In this document: positions 38,898 through 46,417 of the stretch, piece by piece | Layout of the letters: every line of letters begins with the position of its first letter | How positions within the stretch are numbered: position 1 is the first letter of the stretch | Assembly (NCBI GenBank): GCA_007128315.1 | Contig: SKXQ01000079.1 | Location: forward strand, 1-46,417 | Source of the DNA: Spirochaetaceae bacterium | Lineage (GTDB): Bacteria; Spirochaetota; Spirochaetia; DSM-27196; SKKC01 | Direction of reading: 5' to 3' | DNA length: 46,417 bases | Position numbers and translations under genes: made by a program | The notes under the pieces: generated by a model | Told to the model about the DNA's origin: nothing | The model's database searches: none | What the model saw: the letters and a program-made list of their open reading frames with translations, nothing else

Positions 38898-41345
38898 TCA
38901 GTCCGGCAATCGGATACAGTGAACGGCGTCGTCACCCGCAACTTCGACCAGTTCGTCGGCAAAGGATGGATGGCAGGTCAGCATGACGATCTGTTGTCTG
39001 CCAGAAATTTCACGCATGGCCTCACAGACACCACGCCTGCGGACCGGATCAAGATGAACCAGCGGATCGTCGAGGAGAAGGAGTCCGCCTCCGTCAGGAT
39101 ACAGCTCTTCGAGTACCGCCATTCGCCAGGCCAGGGCGAAGGTCTCCTTTGTCCCGTGAGACAGCAGACTCAGCGCCAGCTCGTTCCCGTCCACCCGGGT
39201 CGACTGCGGAATGTCACGGGAAAGGTCGACGTCAGAATAGCGTTCCTGCGTCATGATGCCGAGCAGACGCAGAAAGCGGGTCTGCAGCCCGTCGTAGGTC
39301 CGTCTGTCGACCTCGGCGACAACCTCGCGTGTTGTCCGCTGCAGGCGCTCAAGCGCCTCCGCTTCTCTCCGGACCCGGGCAAACGTGTCTTCGTGGCGCG
39401 AAAGATCACGCTCGAGCTCTTCGGCGGAACGCTCCGGGGCGTCACGCTCAAGTCGAAGCATCGCCTCCCTCGCTTCCGAACAGGAACGCACCAGACGCTC
39501 ACGGTCGGACTCGAGGGACCGCAGACGATCGAAGAACGATACGCTGTCGGTGCAGTCGTCCGGAAGGCTGGCGAGGGTTTCGAGTTTCGCCGTGGCATTC
39601 TTCCGATCCGACTGCACCTCCACGAGAGCCTCAACGACATGCTCGTGGGTCTCGAACTCCGCCTCCCACGCGCTGAGCTGTACGCGAGCCTGCTCAAGCT
39701 GCAGTTTCGTCTCTACGAGGCGGGCCTCGAGATCGAGCTGTTCCTGCTGTAAGAGGTCCGGATCGCGTGGAGCGGATTGACTCGCCGTCGACTCGGTTTC
39801 CGTCGGCCTGAGCTCATCCAGCTGCTCCTTCAACGTCGAAAGATCACCGTCTTCGGATGCCTGCGTCAGCCGCGCAAGCAGTTCCTCGAGCTGCCGGGAT
39901 GCGGCCTGTGCGTGCTCGCGCTTCTGTTCTGCTTCCGCCACCGATGCGACAGCCGAAGCTTCGAAAAGCGCCTTCAACTGTGTCGTCGCGTCGTCACGGG
40001 TGCGCACTGCTTCTTCTATTTCGCCCTCTCCGGACTCAACGACTATGTTCAGATCACCGGTCACGATCTCGGCTCGGCCACTGACAGTGTGCACCGACGG
40101 CTCGCCACTGCGAAGGACCATGTCTTCCCCGCTGACAATGACTGTTCCATCGACCTGCGAGGTGAGCGTCACGGTCAGTCGTTCGGCATCTATGCGTGCT
40201 CCGGCCTGCGCCGCACGCTGCTCACAGCGCCGCATTTTCTGTATGGTCTCCGCGTCGGGCGCCTGCACGGCAGAAGCCTCCGATCGCGCCTGCAAGACTG
40301 CCGCTTCGAGTTCTTCGAGCCGGTTCACCTTCTTCTCGATCACCACCCGATCCCGTTGTGTGAGTGCCGCGACCTTCTCTTCCTCCAGCGCTTTCTTCTG
40401 CACAACAAGGCGTTTAAGTTCGTTGTCGAGCGTCCTCGCCCGTTCCCCGGTCAGCGGCCAGGTCCGGTTTACCTCCTTGAGTCGCTCGTGCTCCGCGGAA
40501 AGTCGCGAAAGTTCATGCTCGCAGCTGAGGCGCTCCTGTATGTCCGATTCAATTGGTTTCAACCGCGCGTAGTCGACGTCGTTCGCCGAAAGAGCGGCCT
40601 GCATCCGTGCGAGCGAAACCTGTGCTTCGGCGGCAGCCTGCTCGTAGTCTCGCGATTCCTTCAGCGCAAGCCGGGTCTCTTCGAGCGCATAGTACGCGGC
40701 GAGTACCAGACCGACATTCTTCGTGTAGGGATTGTGTATACCCCGGTTGTTTTTCGGGTACGAAGCCTGTACATCCCAGTTTGCGTAGTATCGTTCAAGC
40801 TCTTCGTCGAGTTCTCGACTGAAGGCATCCACCGACACTCCGGCTGTCTCCATGAGTGATGATCGGAGCGCCGACGAGAGCGAGTCGCGGACGGAAACAG
40901 CGTCACTGAGCATCAGACGTTCAAAGAGTCGGGATGAACCGTCCTGATCGGCGCTCAGAAGCCAGTCGGTTGTGGCCTTTCCGACCGGGAACCATGTATC
41001 GATCACATCCTGTACGGCGTCGGTATCGGTGAACTCAGCCCGGTCGGTCACAACGCGGGCCGATCCTCCGGACCGTTGCCAGGCTTTGGTCAGACTGCCG
41101 TCTGTGTGTTCGAGCGATACCCTGATTACATCGCCTCCCGATGCGGGCATGAACGGGCCGAGAACGTCAGTAAAGCGTCTGGGCGTCAACCGTGCCGGGG
41201 TCTGTACGACGTGACGCAAGGCCTGGAAAACGGTGGACTTGCCCGCCTCGTTCGGACCGAGAACCACATTGAGTCCGGATCGAAAGGTCAGATCGCGATC
41301 GACACTGCCGGCGAAGGGATGGAGTTTCAGCGACAGGATGGTCAT
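38898..41345 (-). CDS. SbcC/YhaN-like coiled-coil ATPase without a zinc hook
   Basis: 815 residues. The Walker A GPNEAGKST (30-38) and Walker B LLLLDDPLVHLDP (about 755-767) domains form the SMC/Rad50-type head; the signature-like LLSHGTKETFALAW is near 715-730. Two coiled-coil arms (about 220-385 and 445-700) flank a beta-rich insert (389-443) that replaces the CxxC zinc hook of Rad50/SbcC. This matches the YhaN-like subgroup. It overlaps the SbcD-like gene by ATGA, so it should work as a DNA end-processing complex. No target specificity is evident. Confidence 0.88.
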   Translation of the reverse strand: MTILSLKLHPFAGSVDRDLTFRSGLNVVLGPNEAGKSTVFQALRHVVQTPARLTPRRFTDVLGPFMPASGGDVIRVSLEHTDGSLTKAWQRSGGSARVVTDRAEFTDTDAVQDVIDTWFPVGKATTDWLLSADQDGSSRLFERLMLSDAVSVRDSLSSALRSSLMETAGVSVDAFSRELDEELERYYANWDVQASYPKNNRGIHNPYTKNVGLVLAAYYALEETRLALKESRDYEQAAAEAQVSLARMQAALSANDVDYARLKPIESDIQERLSCEHELSRLSAEHERLKEVNRTWPLTGERARTLDNELKRLVVQKKALEEEKVAALTQRDRVVIEKKVNRLEELEAAVLQARSEASAVQAPDAETIQKMRRCEQRAAQAGARIDAERLTVTLTSQVDGTVIVSGEDMVLRSGEPSVHTVSGRAEIVTGDLNIVVESGEGEIEEAVRTRDDATTQLKALFEASAVASVAEAEQKREHAQAASRQLEELLARLTQASEDGDLSTLKEQLDELRPTETESTASQSAPRDPDLLQQEQLDLEARLVETKLQLEQARVQLSAWEAEFETHEHVVEALVEVQSDRKNATAKLETLASLPDDCTDSVSFFDRLRSLESDRERLVRSCSEAREAMLRLERDAPERSAEELERDLSRHEDTFARVRREAEALERLQRTTREVVAEVDRRTYDGLQTRFLRLLGIMTQERYSDVDLSRDIPQSTRVDGNELALSLLSHGTKETFALAWRMAVLEELYPDGGGLLLLDDPLVHLDPVRRRGVCEAMREISGRQQIVMLTCHPSFADELVEVAGDDAVHCIRLPD

Positions 41346-42499
41346 GAGTTTCTGACCTGTTCAAGAAGGCGGAACGCCTGATCCATCGCTTCATGATCAC
41401 CATCGTTGGAGAGACGCTTCAGCAGCTCCGCGGGGAATGAGGCAGCCGGATAATGATCGCAGATCGTATCGGCGGTAATGCGGGTGTGGAGTTCCGATTC
41501 GTCGACTTCGAGAAGCAGCAGCCGTTCACGAAGCTCGTCGCGGAGCGTCTGATAGCGCGTCCGAAAGTCCGGATCGATCCGACCATGAACGCGAAGACGG
41601 ACAAGGGTCTTCGCAGCATCGCTGTGGCCGGGAATGTCGGCCAGAAGTTCATCGGCCGGCACACCGGTAATCGTGCGTTCATGGTGCTCAAATCGATACT
41701 GTCCGGTCGCGATGAATCTGCTCGCCAACTGCGTCCGCCGGTTCCCGGGTCGAGGCTCTTCGCTCGAATCGGCCTCCGGGTGCATGAGCGTATGCAGAAA
41801 TACCCCCCCACAGCGTGTATAGTCAAGTCCGTCGGGTTCGGGAGTTCCGGGATTGTATACGCGTATCCCCGGATCAGGCACCTCCGGCCAGGGGACGTGG
41901 GTGTGTCCGAGAAGCCAGACATCCACCCCGGTGGCGTCGAGGTCTTCGCGCGTCATGGGATAGTACTGCAGTTTAGGATCCGGCGACACGCCGACAAGAC
42001 TCCCGTGCGCGACTCCCAGCTGGAAACGCCCCGGGCGACGCGTCGCCGGCAGATCGGCGGGCAGGACGTGTTTCGCTGAGGTCTTGGCTGTACAGGGTGC
42101 CGCCCAGACATCGCAGGGAAGCCCGTAGTCATCGAGCGGGTACGGTCGTGTTTCAGCGAGCAGCAGCACATGCTCCCCGGCTGCCCTGCAGAAATCGCTC
42201 CAGAGCGGGCTCTCAGCGGTGAAGTAGTCGTGGTTCCCCGGAAGCACCAGAACACAGGCACCTGAAAAGCCCGACAGACTCTCGCAGACCCGTTCAACAT
42301 CTGTTTTCGGTATACGCGTGCGGTCAAACAGATCACCGGCGAGCACCAGAATATCAGCCGATGCCTCGGAGGCCGCCTCGACAACACGGTCGACGATCTC
42401 GAAACGAGCTGCCGATAAGGGCTGTGACGCCTCGCCGTGCGACGAAAAGCGCAGACCAACGTGCACATCGGCAGTGTGCAGAACAGTGAGGGAATTCAT
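41342..42499 (-). CDS. SbcD/YhaO-like metallophosphoesterase nuclease
   Basis: 385 residues. All binuclear metal motifs are present: TADVHVG (Asp11, His13), LAGDLFDR, PGNHDY, VAHGSLVG and LGHTH. The C-terminal half carries the capping domain. By analogy with SbcD, it cuts DNA ends or hairpins together with the ATPase. The ATG at 42499 is preferred over an in-frame ATG 33 bases upstream because it begins the conserved domain. A TAGTAT box (42508-42513) ends 8 bases before this ATG, again a near-leaderless arrangement. It is divergent from lysC. Confidence 0.9.
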   Translation of the reverse strand: MNSLTVLHTADVHVGLRFSSHGEASQPLSAARFEIVDRVVEAASEASADILVLAGDLFDRTRIPKTDVERVCESLSGFSGACVLVLPGNHDYFTAESPLWSDFCRAAGEHVLLLAETRPYPLDDYGLPCDVWAAPCTAKTSAKHVLPADLPATRRPGRFQLGVAHGSLVGVSPDPKLQYYPMTREDLDATGVDVWLLGHTHVPWPEVPDPGIRVYNPGTPEPDGLDYTRCGGVFLHTLMHPEADSSEEPRPGNRRTQLASRFIATGQYRFEHHERTITGVPADELLADIPGHSDAAKTLVRLRVHGRIDPDFRTRYQTLRDELRERLLLLEVDESELHTRITADTICDHYPAASFPAELLKRLSNDGDHEAMDQAFRLLEQVRNS

Positions 42500-42518
42500 T
42501 GCAGGAAATACTACACAG

Positions 42519-42551
42519 TTGACCGGCTTCAATCCAGAGTGTAAGTATGAT
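42519..42551 (+). promoter_or_regulatory. Candidate lysC promoter
   Basis: TTGACC (42519-42524) precedes either TAAGTA (42542-42547, 17-base spacer) or the better hexamer TATGAT (42546-42551, 21-base spacer). In either case the start would lie just ahead of GGAG (42559-42562) and the lysC ATG at 42571. The region is shared with the divergent SbcD-like gene. Confidence 0.45.
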
Positions 42552-42570
42552 GCGCCATGGAGACCTGCGG

Positions 42571-43923
42571 ATGATCGTCATGAAGTTCGGCGGCAGTTCG
42601 ATCGCCGACGCGGAAAAAGTGCACCGCGCAGTCAGACTCGTTGCGGAAGCTCGTGAACGCCGACCGGTCGTCGTCGTTTCGGCTCACGGTAAAACGACAG
42701 ACCAGCTGCTTGAGTCAGCAAGACGTGCGAGCTTCGGCACCATCGACACGTCGGTCATTACCGCGTATCACCAGACCCTGCTGTCGGAACTCGACCTCGA
42801 ACCCACGCTGTGCGATGACCTCTTCGACAGACTGCAGGGATTCATCCGCGGAGTGAGCCTGATCCGCGAACTGACGCCCCGCACCATAGACCAGATACTC
42901 GCCTTCGGTGAGCAGTGTTCAACCCGTATCGTCGCAGCCTGCATGCGGTCGCAGGGACTCCCCGGGGTAGCGGTAAACAGCTTTGAGATCGGGCTGGAAA
43001 CGGATTCCCGTCACGGGGCCGCAACGCCACTGCCCGGCATTGATGCATCGCTCGCATCGCATCTGCGGAAAGTCGAGGGTATCGCGGTGGTGACCGGGTT
43101 CCTTGGCAAGGATGCCGCGGGAAGCATAACCACGCTCGGCCGATCCGGATCGGACTATACCGCATCGATCGTCGGGGCCGCCTTGGGAGTCGAGGAGATA
43201 CAGATCTGGACCGATGTATCCGGGGTCATGACCTGTGATCCTTCGGTCGATCCGCGGGCGCGGAGTCTGGCGCGTCTCTCCTTCGAGGAAGCGAGCGAAC
43301 TCGCGTACTACGGAGCAGAGGTTCTGCATCCGGCAACCCTTGTCCCGGCAATCCGGAAAGGAATACCGGTCCGGGTGCTGAACACCATGCATCCATCGGA
43401 TTCCGGCAGCATCATTCTCCCTGAAAGCGCACTTACAGAGGCATCCGCCAAGTCGGTCGTGTACAAAGAGGATGTCTGCCTGATCACCATCGCCTCGGCC
43501 CGCCTGATGTCAGCAGTTGAGATCCTGTCACGAGCCTTCGGGATCCTTTCCGACTCGGGTATTGGCGTGCATATGGCGACGACTTCGGAAGCAACCGTCT
43601 CGCTGGTAACAGACCGCGACTACGATGAGCACATCCTGTCCCAGGCCATGAACAGACTCGCAGAGCTTGGAACGGCGCAAATCTATCGGGAACAGGCGAT
43701 CGTATGTGTTATCGGTGAGGAACTCAAAGGCAAGGTCCGCATACTCGAAGAGATATTCGCCGTGCTCGGCTCGAACGGAATCAAAGCCCGCATGGTCTCG
43801 CAAAGCGCGACGGAAATCAACATCGCGGTGCTCATTCGCAACGCGGAGATCGCTACGGCTGTGACGTCGCTGCACGAGCTGATTCTCGCGGTACCTCAGA
43901 GTTTCCGTGGCGAGCGCCGGTAG
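42571..43923 (+). CDS. lysC: Aspartate kinase
   Basis: 450 residues. It phosphorylates aspartate at the head of the lysine/threonine/methionine pathway. Conserved motifs are VMKFGGSSIADA, VVVSAHGKTTDQLL, LGRSGSDYTA and YYGAEVLHPATL. Two ACT domains (about 300-450) should provide feedback control. The ATG at 42571 is favoured because GGAG lies 8 bases upstream. The 3' end overlaps the convergent DUF434 gene by 28 bases. Confidence 0.95.
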   Translation: MIVMKFGGSSIADAEKVHRAVRLVAEARERRPVVVVSAHGKTTDQLLESARRASFGTIDTSVITAYHQTLLSELDLEPTLCDDLFDRLQGFIRGVSLIRELTPRTIDQILAFGEQCSTRIVAACMRSQGLPGVAVNSFEIGLETDSRHGAATPLPGIDASLASHLRKVEGIAVVTGFLGKDAAGSITTLGRSGSDYTASIVGAALGVEEIQIWTDVSGVMTCDPSVDPRARSLARLSFEEASELAYYGAEVLHPATLVPAIRKGIPVRVLNTMHPSDSGSIILPESALTEASAKSVVYKEDVCLITIASARLMSAVEILSRAFGILSDSGIGVHMATTSEATVSLVTDRDYDEHILSQAMNRLAELGTAQIYREQAIVCVIGEELKGKVRILEEIFAVLGSNGIKARMVSQSATEINIAVLIRNAEIATAVTSLHELILAVPQSFRGERR

Positions 43924-44654
43924 ATCTGCTCGACGACGTAACCACCGAGATCGAAAACCGGGGCGTTACAACGGTCGATAATGCCGGTATCGCTCGTAGC
44001 AATCACCTCGGCTCCGCTATCGTCCGCCGCTATACAGGCATCCACCGACCGGTTTGTTTCAAAGGACACCTGAACGGACGAATCATCAGATTCCCAATCG
44101 CCGCGTTGCCGCCACAGTGCCTCAAGCTCAGCCCGCTGGTCGCCGCTGTAGGGAAGCTGTTCGTCGAGAAGAACTCGCACTACCGGGAGTTCAAGGCTTG
44201 CAATGACCTCGCACAGTTCGACGGCCAGGCGGCTGAAACGCTCGTCGTGCGGCAGCCGCGACGATGTGCCGCCTATGTCGCGTATGAACCCGTCGGTCGC
44301 GAGGACGATCGGCCGCCCCGCCCGGCAGTTCCACAAGGTAAAGAGCACGTTGTGGCCGTCTACGAGCAGCTCGCCAGGACGACCCGATGCCTGAGCCTGA
44401 GCACATCGCTGCGTGCACTGTATGCGGGTCAGCCGCCGTTGCATGCGCAGCCCGGATGCTGAAGTGCTGAATACACCGCGCTGCAGCATACCCCGATAGT
44501 CGCGGGTCAGACGGTAGCGATCTCCAACAAGCTGCAGTACCTGCTTGTCGGGATAACCGCGATCGAGCAGTACGCGGTAGTCCTGGATGGCACGGCGAAG
44601 CGTGGCCGCTGCAAACAGGGATGCGGTTGGACCAGGATCTGAGGATCTGCTCAT
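43896..44654 (-). CDS. DUF434-family protein
   Basis: 252 residues. The N-terminal DUF434 segment includes AIQDYRVLLDRGYPDKQVLQLVGDRYRL (here split), and the C-terminal part (about 95-252) has DGHNVLFTLWN and VIATSDTGIIDRC motifs suggestive of a PIN/NYN-like nuclease fold with conserved Asp residues. Function is unknown; nuclease activity is inference. The ATG overlaps the stop of the mutarotase-like gene as ATGA. Its end overlaps lysC in the opposite orientation by 28 bases. Confidence 0.85.
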   Translation of the reverse strand: MSRSSDPGPTASLFAAATLRRAIQDYRVLLDRGYPDKQVLQLVGDRYRLTRDYRGMLQRGVFSTSASGLRMQRRLTRIQCTQRCAQAQASGRPGELLVDGHNVLFTLWNCRAGRPIVLATDGFIRDIGGTSSRLPHDERFSRLAVELCEVIASLELPVVRVLLDEQLPYSGDQRAELEALWRQRGDWESDDSSVQVSFETNRSVDACIAADDSGAEVIATSDTGIIDRCNAPVFDLGGYVVEQIYRRSPRKL

Positions 44655-45805
44655 AGTGATGAAAGGGCTGCGGATCGTTTGACGCCGGTCGGCAGCATGG
44701 CCCCTCCGTTGACGCGACACACAAGCATGCCCTCGGCGTCGGTAAGAAACTCCAGGGAATCAGGCTCTTCGGGGATCTCGAGCACACCCTGCACGGTTCG
44801 AACAACCGTCCGCCGGTCCGGATCAAGCGACACCGCAGTCGGAATACCCCGTCGACTCACGTCGTTGTCCTCGACCGACTCGCGACGACCCGCCGCAAAA
44901 TACGTGCAGGTCTCTTCTATACCGATGCAGCTGTTGCGACCGTCCCACGGCGCCTGGTGCCGCCCGCCGTTTTCAACCCAGAACACCGTTGCCGGCAGAA
45001 CCGAGGCGTCCTTCACGGAAAACCAGAGATAGTGCTCATCGCGATTGTACGCAGCCGACCATGCGATACGCTTTTCGGGTTCATCGGGCGGAGTCCGGTA
45101 CACTGCGTAGAGGTCGATAAAACCGGGCCGGGCTGGAAAAAGGGAACCATCGGCATCCGCTGCCCCTTTCCACCGTGTCGGTATGCGATTGAGCGAGTCA
45201 AACGGGATACCCGGCTCCAGCGCGTGGTACTCACCGCCGGCAGCCGGTTCGACGAAGGAAGGATCGGTCGCCCCGTATTCGAACGGATCCGTAAAAATCC
45301 GCCAGATTGCGTCACCCGAGCCCCCACGGAGCGTCGCGTGATGTCCAAGTGGATAGCGCCCCGAGAAGCCGCAAATCACGTGTTCGGTTCGAATGACAGT
45401 GTGCTGTTCGCTGAAATGGAGGTTCTTGGTAATCGAACCGGTACACGCGTGATAGTCAATCCCCAGCGAAAGCGTCTGTACATCGTCGTGAGACGCGCGT
45501 TCCAGCAGCCTCCACGTCGCGTATGCCGATTCTCCGTGCGGCTGATGATCCTCGGAACCGATCGCATTGTCCGCCCCGAAGGGAAGACAGAAAAAATCGC
45601 CGCGAAGGGGACCGAGAACAGCAGGTTCAAACGCGCGATTTTCCGCGTACCACGGAGCAATGTAGTAGGGTTCAACCGTACGGCCGGACGGAAGCCTGAA
45701 CACCACCGGTGCCATCATCCCACCCTGTTCGGTAACCCACGCCTGTATGGTATTTGTTTCCACCATCCAGGATGCCTGACCCATTTTCTGCTCATTGATA
45801 CCCAT
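44651..45805 (-). CDS. Galactose mutarotase-like fold protein
   Basis: 384 residues. The segments VLGPLRGDFFCLPFG, HGESAYATWRLLE and FENGGRH-like VENGGRHQAP suggest the beta-supersandwich of aldose epimerases, and the many aromatic and His residues fit a carbohydrate-binding pocket. No signal peptide is visible. I cannot tell whether it is an epimerase or a related enzyme. The ATG at 45805 has GGAG at a long spacing; an internal ATG at residue 8 has GAG 6 bases before it. It is co-translated with the DUF434 gene. Confidence 0.65.
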   Translation of the reverse strand: MGINEQKMGQASWMVETNTIQAWVTEQGGMMAPVVFRLPSGRTVEPYYIAPWYAENRAFEPAVLGPLRGDFFCLPFGADNAIGSEDHQPHGESAYATWRLLERASHDDVQTLSLGIDYHACTGSITKNLHFSEQHTVIRTEHVICGFSGRYPLGHHATLRGGSGDAIWRIFTDPFEYGATDPSFVEPAAGGEYHALEPGIPFDSLNRIPTRWKGAADADGSLFPARPGFIDLYAVYRTPPDEPEKRIAWSAAYNRDEHYLWFSVKDASVLPATVFWVENGGRHQAPWDGRNSCIGIEETCTYFAAGRRESVEDNDVSRRGIPTAVSLDPDRRTVVRTVQGVLEIPEEPDSLEFLTDAEGMLVCRVNGGAMLPTGVKRSAALSSL

Positions 45806-45861
45806 GCTCGAACGCTGCTCCGATATCGAAGTTTCGTCAAGTCTGCGCTACACTGTTGAGC

Positions 45862-46284
45862 ATGGAACAGCTTCCGCATGTGCTCATTCTCGCAATCATA
45901 TCACAGATAAGCTGCCAGACCTGGAAGGCGCTTGCCTCGAGTGTACGGAACCGTCGTATCGATCTCGCTCCGCTTTTTCGCTTCGGAGGTTTTCCGAGCG
46001 GGCACGCAGCATTCACCGCCTCTGTCACGGTCGGCACAGGAATCGTCTCCGGCTTCGGCTCGGCGGTGTTTGCAGTAAGCTTCGTGTTCACGATAATCAT
46101 TCTGCATGACGCCGTCCGGGTCCGTGGTACCGTCGAGCAGCTGGGGACAGCCTACAACGAGGACCGTCGCACCCGGGGGATGGAACCCCTGCCTCTGCTC
46201 TACGGACACAGTGTCGGTGAAATCGTCGCGGGCGTTGCCGTCGGGAGTCTCGTAGCCACTATTGGCGCGGGACTGTTACTTTAG
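45862..46284 (+). CDS. Divergent PAP2-related membrane protein (DUF212)
   Basis: 140 residues. Three or four hydrophobic segments and the motif GGFPSGHAAFTAS, with DAVRVRGTVEQLG and LYGHSVGEIVAGV, are those of the divergent PAP2 (acid phosphatase/vanadium haloperoxidase-related) family; the usual form GGMPSSHSA is changed to GGFPSGHAA. It lies in the inner membrane. A lipid-phosphatase role is suggested by the family name but unproven. The ATG at 45862 is preferred over a TTG 6 bases upstream. A TACACT box (45849-45854) ends 7 bases before the ATG. Confidence 0.88.
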   Translation: MEQLPHVLILAIISQISCQTWKALASSVRNRRIDLAPLFRFGGFPSGHAAFTASVTVGTGIVSGFGSAVFAVSFVFTIIILHDAVRVRGTVEQLGTAYNEDRRTRGMEPLPLLYGHSVGEIVAGVAVGSLVATIGAGLLL

Positions 46285-46304
46285 GTTCTGGAAATCGCAC
46301 GGAA

Positions 46305-46332
46305 TTGACCCGCAACCCGGCTTTCGTATAGC
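46305..46332 (+). promoter_or_regulatory. Promoter of the gene cut by the window end
   Basis: TTGACC (46305-46310) is followed after 16 bases by TATAGC (46327-46332). The GTG at 46343 lies 10 bases downstream with no Shine-Dalgarno sequence, so this is another near-leaderless arrangement. Confidence 0.55.
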
Positions 46333-46342
46333 GTGCCCGTCA

Positions 46343-46417
46343 GTGGACAAGACACCGCTGCTGGCCGAGATCGAAGGAGCAGCCTCCCGTTATCTTGAGG
46401 TGTACTTCGGAGAGCGC
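46343..46417 (+). CDS. Partial CDS, N-terminus only
   Basis: 25 codons from a GTG start run open to the end of the window: MDKTPLLAEIEGAASRYL and a few residues more. The amphipathic helical start with an Arg/Tyr/Leu pattern could fit several enzyme families, such as polyprenyl synthetases, but 25 residues are too few to name it. The start is supported mainly by the promoter 10 bases upstream. Confidence 0.45.
   Translation, partial: MDKTPLLAEIEGAASRYLEVYFGER

Noticed and set aside
39777-40859. Plus-strand open frame opposite the coiled-coil ATPase
   Set aside because: Its Leu/Arg-rich sequence is the mirror of heptad-repeat codons in the coiled coil; no start signal.
37332-41345. The SbcC-like protein as the missing ATPase of the permease cluster
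   Set aside because: Its long coiled coils and its overlap with an SbcD-like nuclease identify it as a DNA-processing ATPase, not a LolD-type transporter subunit.
44957-45859. Plus-strand open frame opposite the mutarotase-like gene
   Set aside because: Arg/Pro/Cys-rich composition, no motif, and the minus-strand gene is coupled to DUF434 by ATGA overlap.
46343-46417. Naming the truncated last ORF as a polyprenyl synthetase
   Set aside because: Only 25 residues are visible and none is a diagnostic motif.

Overview
The window looks like a dense chromosomal segment of a GC-rich, probably free-living spirochaete. The grounds are gene content and order: a def-fmt-PASTA cluster; a two-membrane (diderm) envelope with a lipoprotein, an OmpA-type protein and a beta-barrel; a CheA-CheY-STAS signalling block; a short spirochaete-type omega subunit beside miaA; DUF2225 and DUF434 proteins. 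Genus cannot be fixed from sequence alone. Coding density is very high: most genes are on the minus strand in long runs with 1-4 base overlaps (ATGA, TGATG, TAGTG, GTGA). No gene-free stretch exceeds 300 bases. The largest gap (10147-10326, about 180 bases) holds a long hairpin and the folP ribosome binding site. I see no mobile element, CRISPR array, prophage or rRNA.

Layout: 1-220, tRNA-Gly(CCC), its promoter and a perfect palindromic terminator. 220-6279 (minus), PASTA protein, fmt, def, priA, family-4 uracil-DNA glycosylase and truA. 6287-10146 (minus), DUF2225 protein, acpS, a CdaR-like YbbR protein, diadenylate cyclase cdaA and folP. 10327-11702 (minus), a 31-residue basic bS22-like protein with a GTG start, miaA and rpoZ. 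11781-20877 (minus), a probable ten-gene run from a TetR regulator through rsmE, a REC-HATPase protein, cheY, STAS protein, cheA, murC, yicC and a cytidylate kinase-like gene to a SMUG1-type glycosylase. 20985-23235 (minus), cysK-metY with a good promoter. 23329-24561 (minus), OmpA-family protein, divergent from a plus-strand degenerate DEAD-box/DbpA-RBD protein (24677-25825). 25850-28169 (minus), DAHP synthase and arginine deiminase, divergent from asnS (plus). 29647-32890 (minus), an unrecognised 531-residue protein, YqxD/YaiI protein and manA. 32920-38876 (minus), an envelope cluster (lipoprotein, beta-barrel, LolA-like protein, two FtsX/MacB-type permeases) with no ATPase gene in sight. 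38898-42499 (minus), an SbcC/YhaN-like ATPase and SbcD-like nuclease, divergent from lysC (plus). 43896-45805 (minus), DUF434 protein and mutarotase-like protein, divergent from a PAP2-related membrane protein and a truncated plus-strand ORF at the window end.

The most notable observations are: (1) a helicase-derived protein that has kept only a catalytically degraded first RecA-like domain, fused to an intact DbpA-type RNA-binding domain, with a strong internal ribosome binding site that would release the RNA-binding half alone; (2) an apparently orphaned Lol/MacB-like envelope system, two of whose proteins carry unusual Asp/Phe-rich acidic segments; (3) a recurrent arrangement in which the -10 hexamer lies only 7-10 bases from the start codon, suggesting common leaderless or ultra-short-leader mRNAs; (4) an SbcC-like ATPase in which a beta-rich insert replaces the zinc hook; and (5) a tiny GTG-initiated ribosomal-protein-like gene that is easily missed. 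All calls are by reading motifs; no database search was run.
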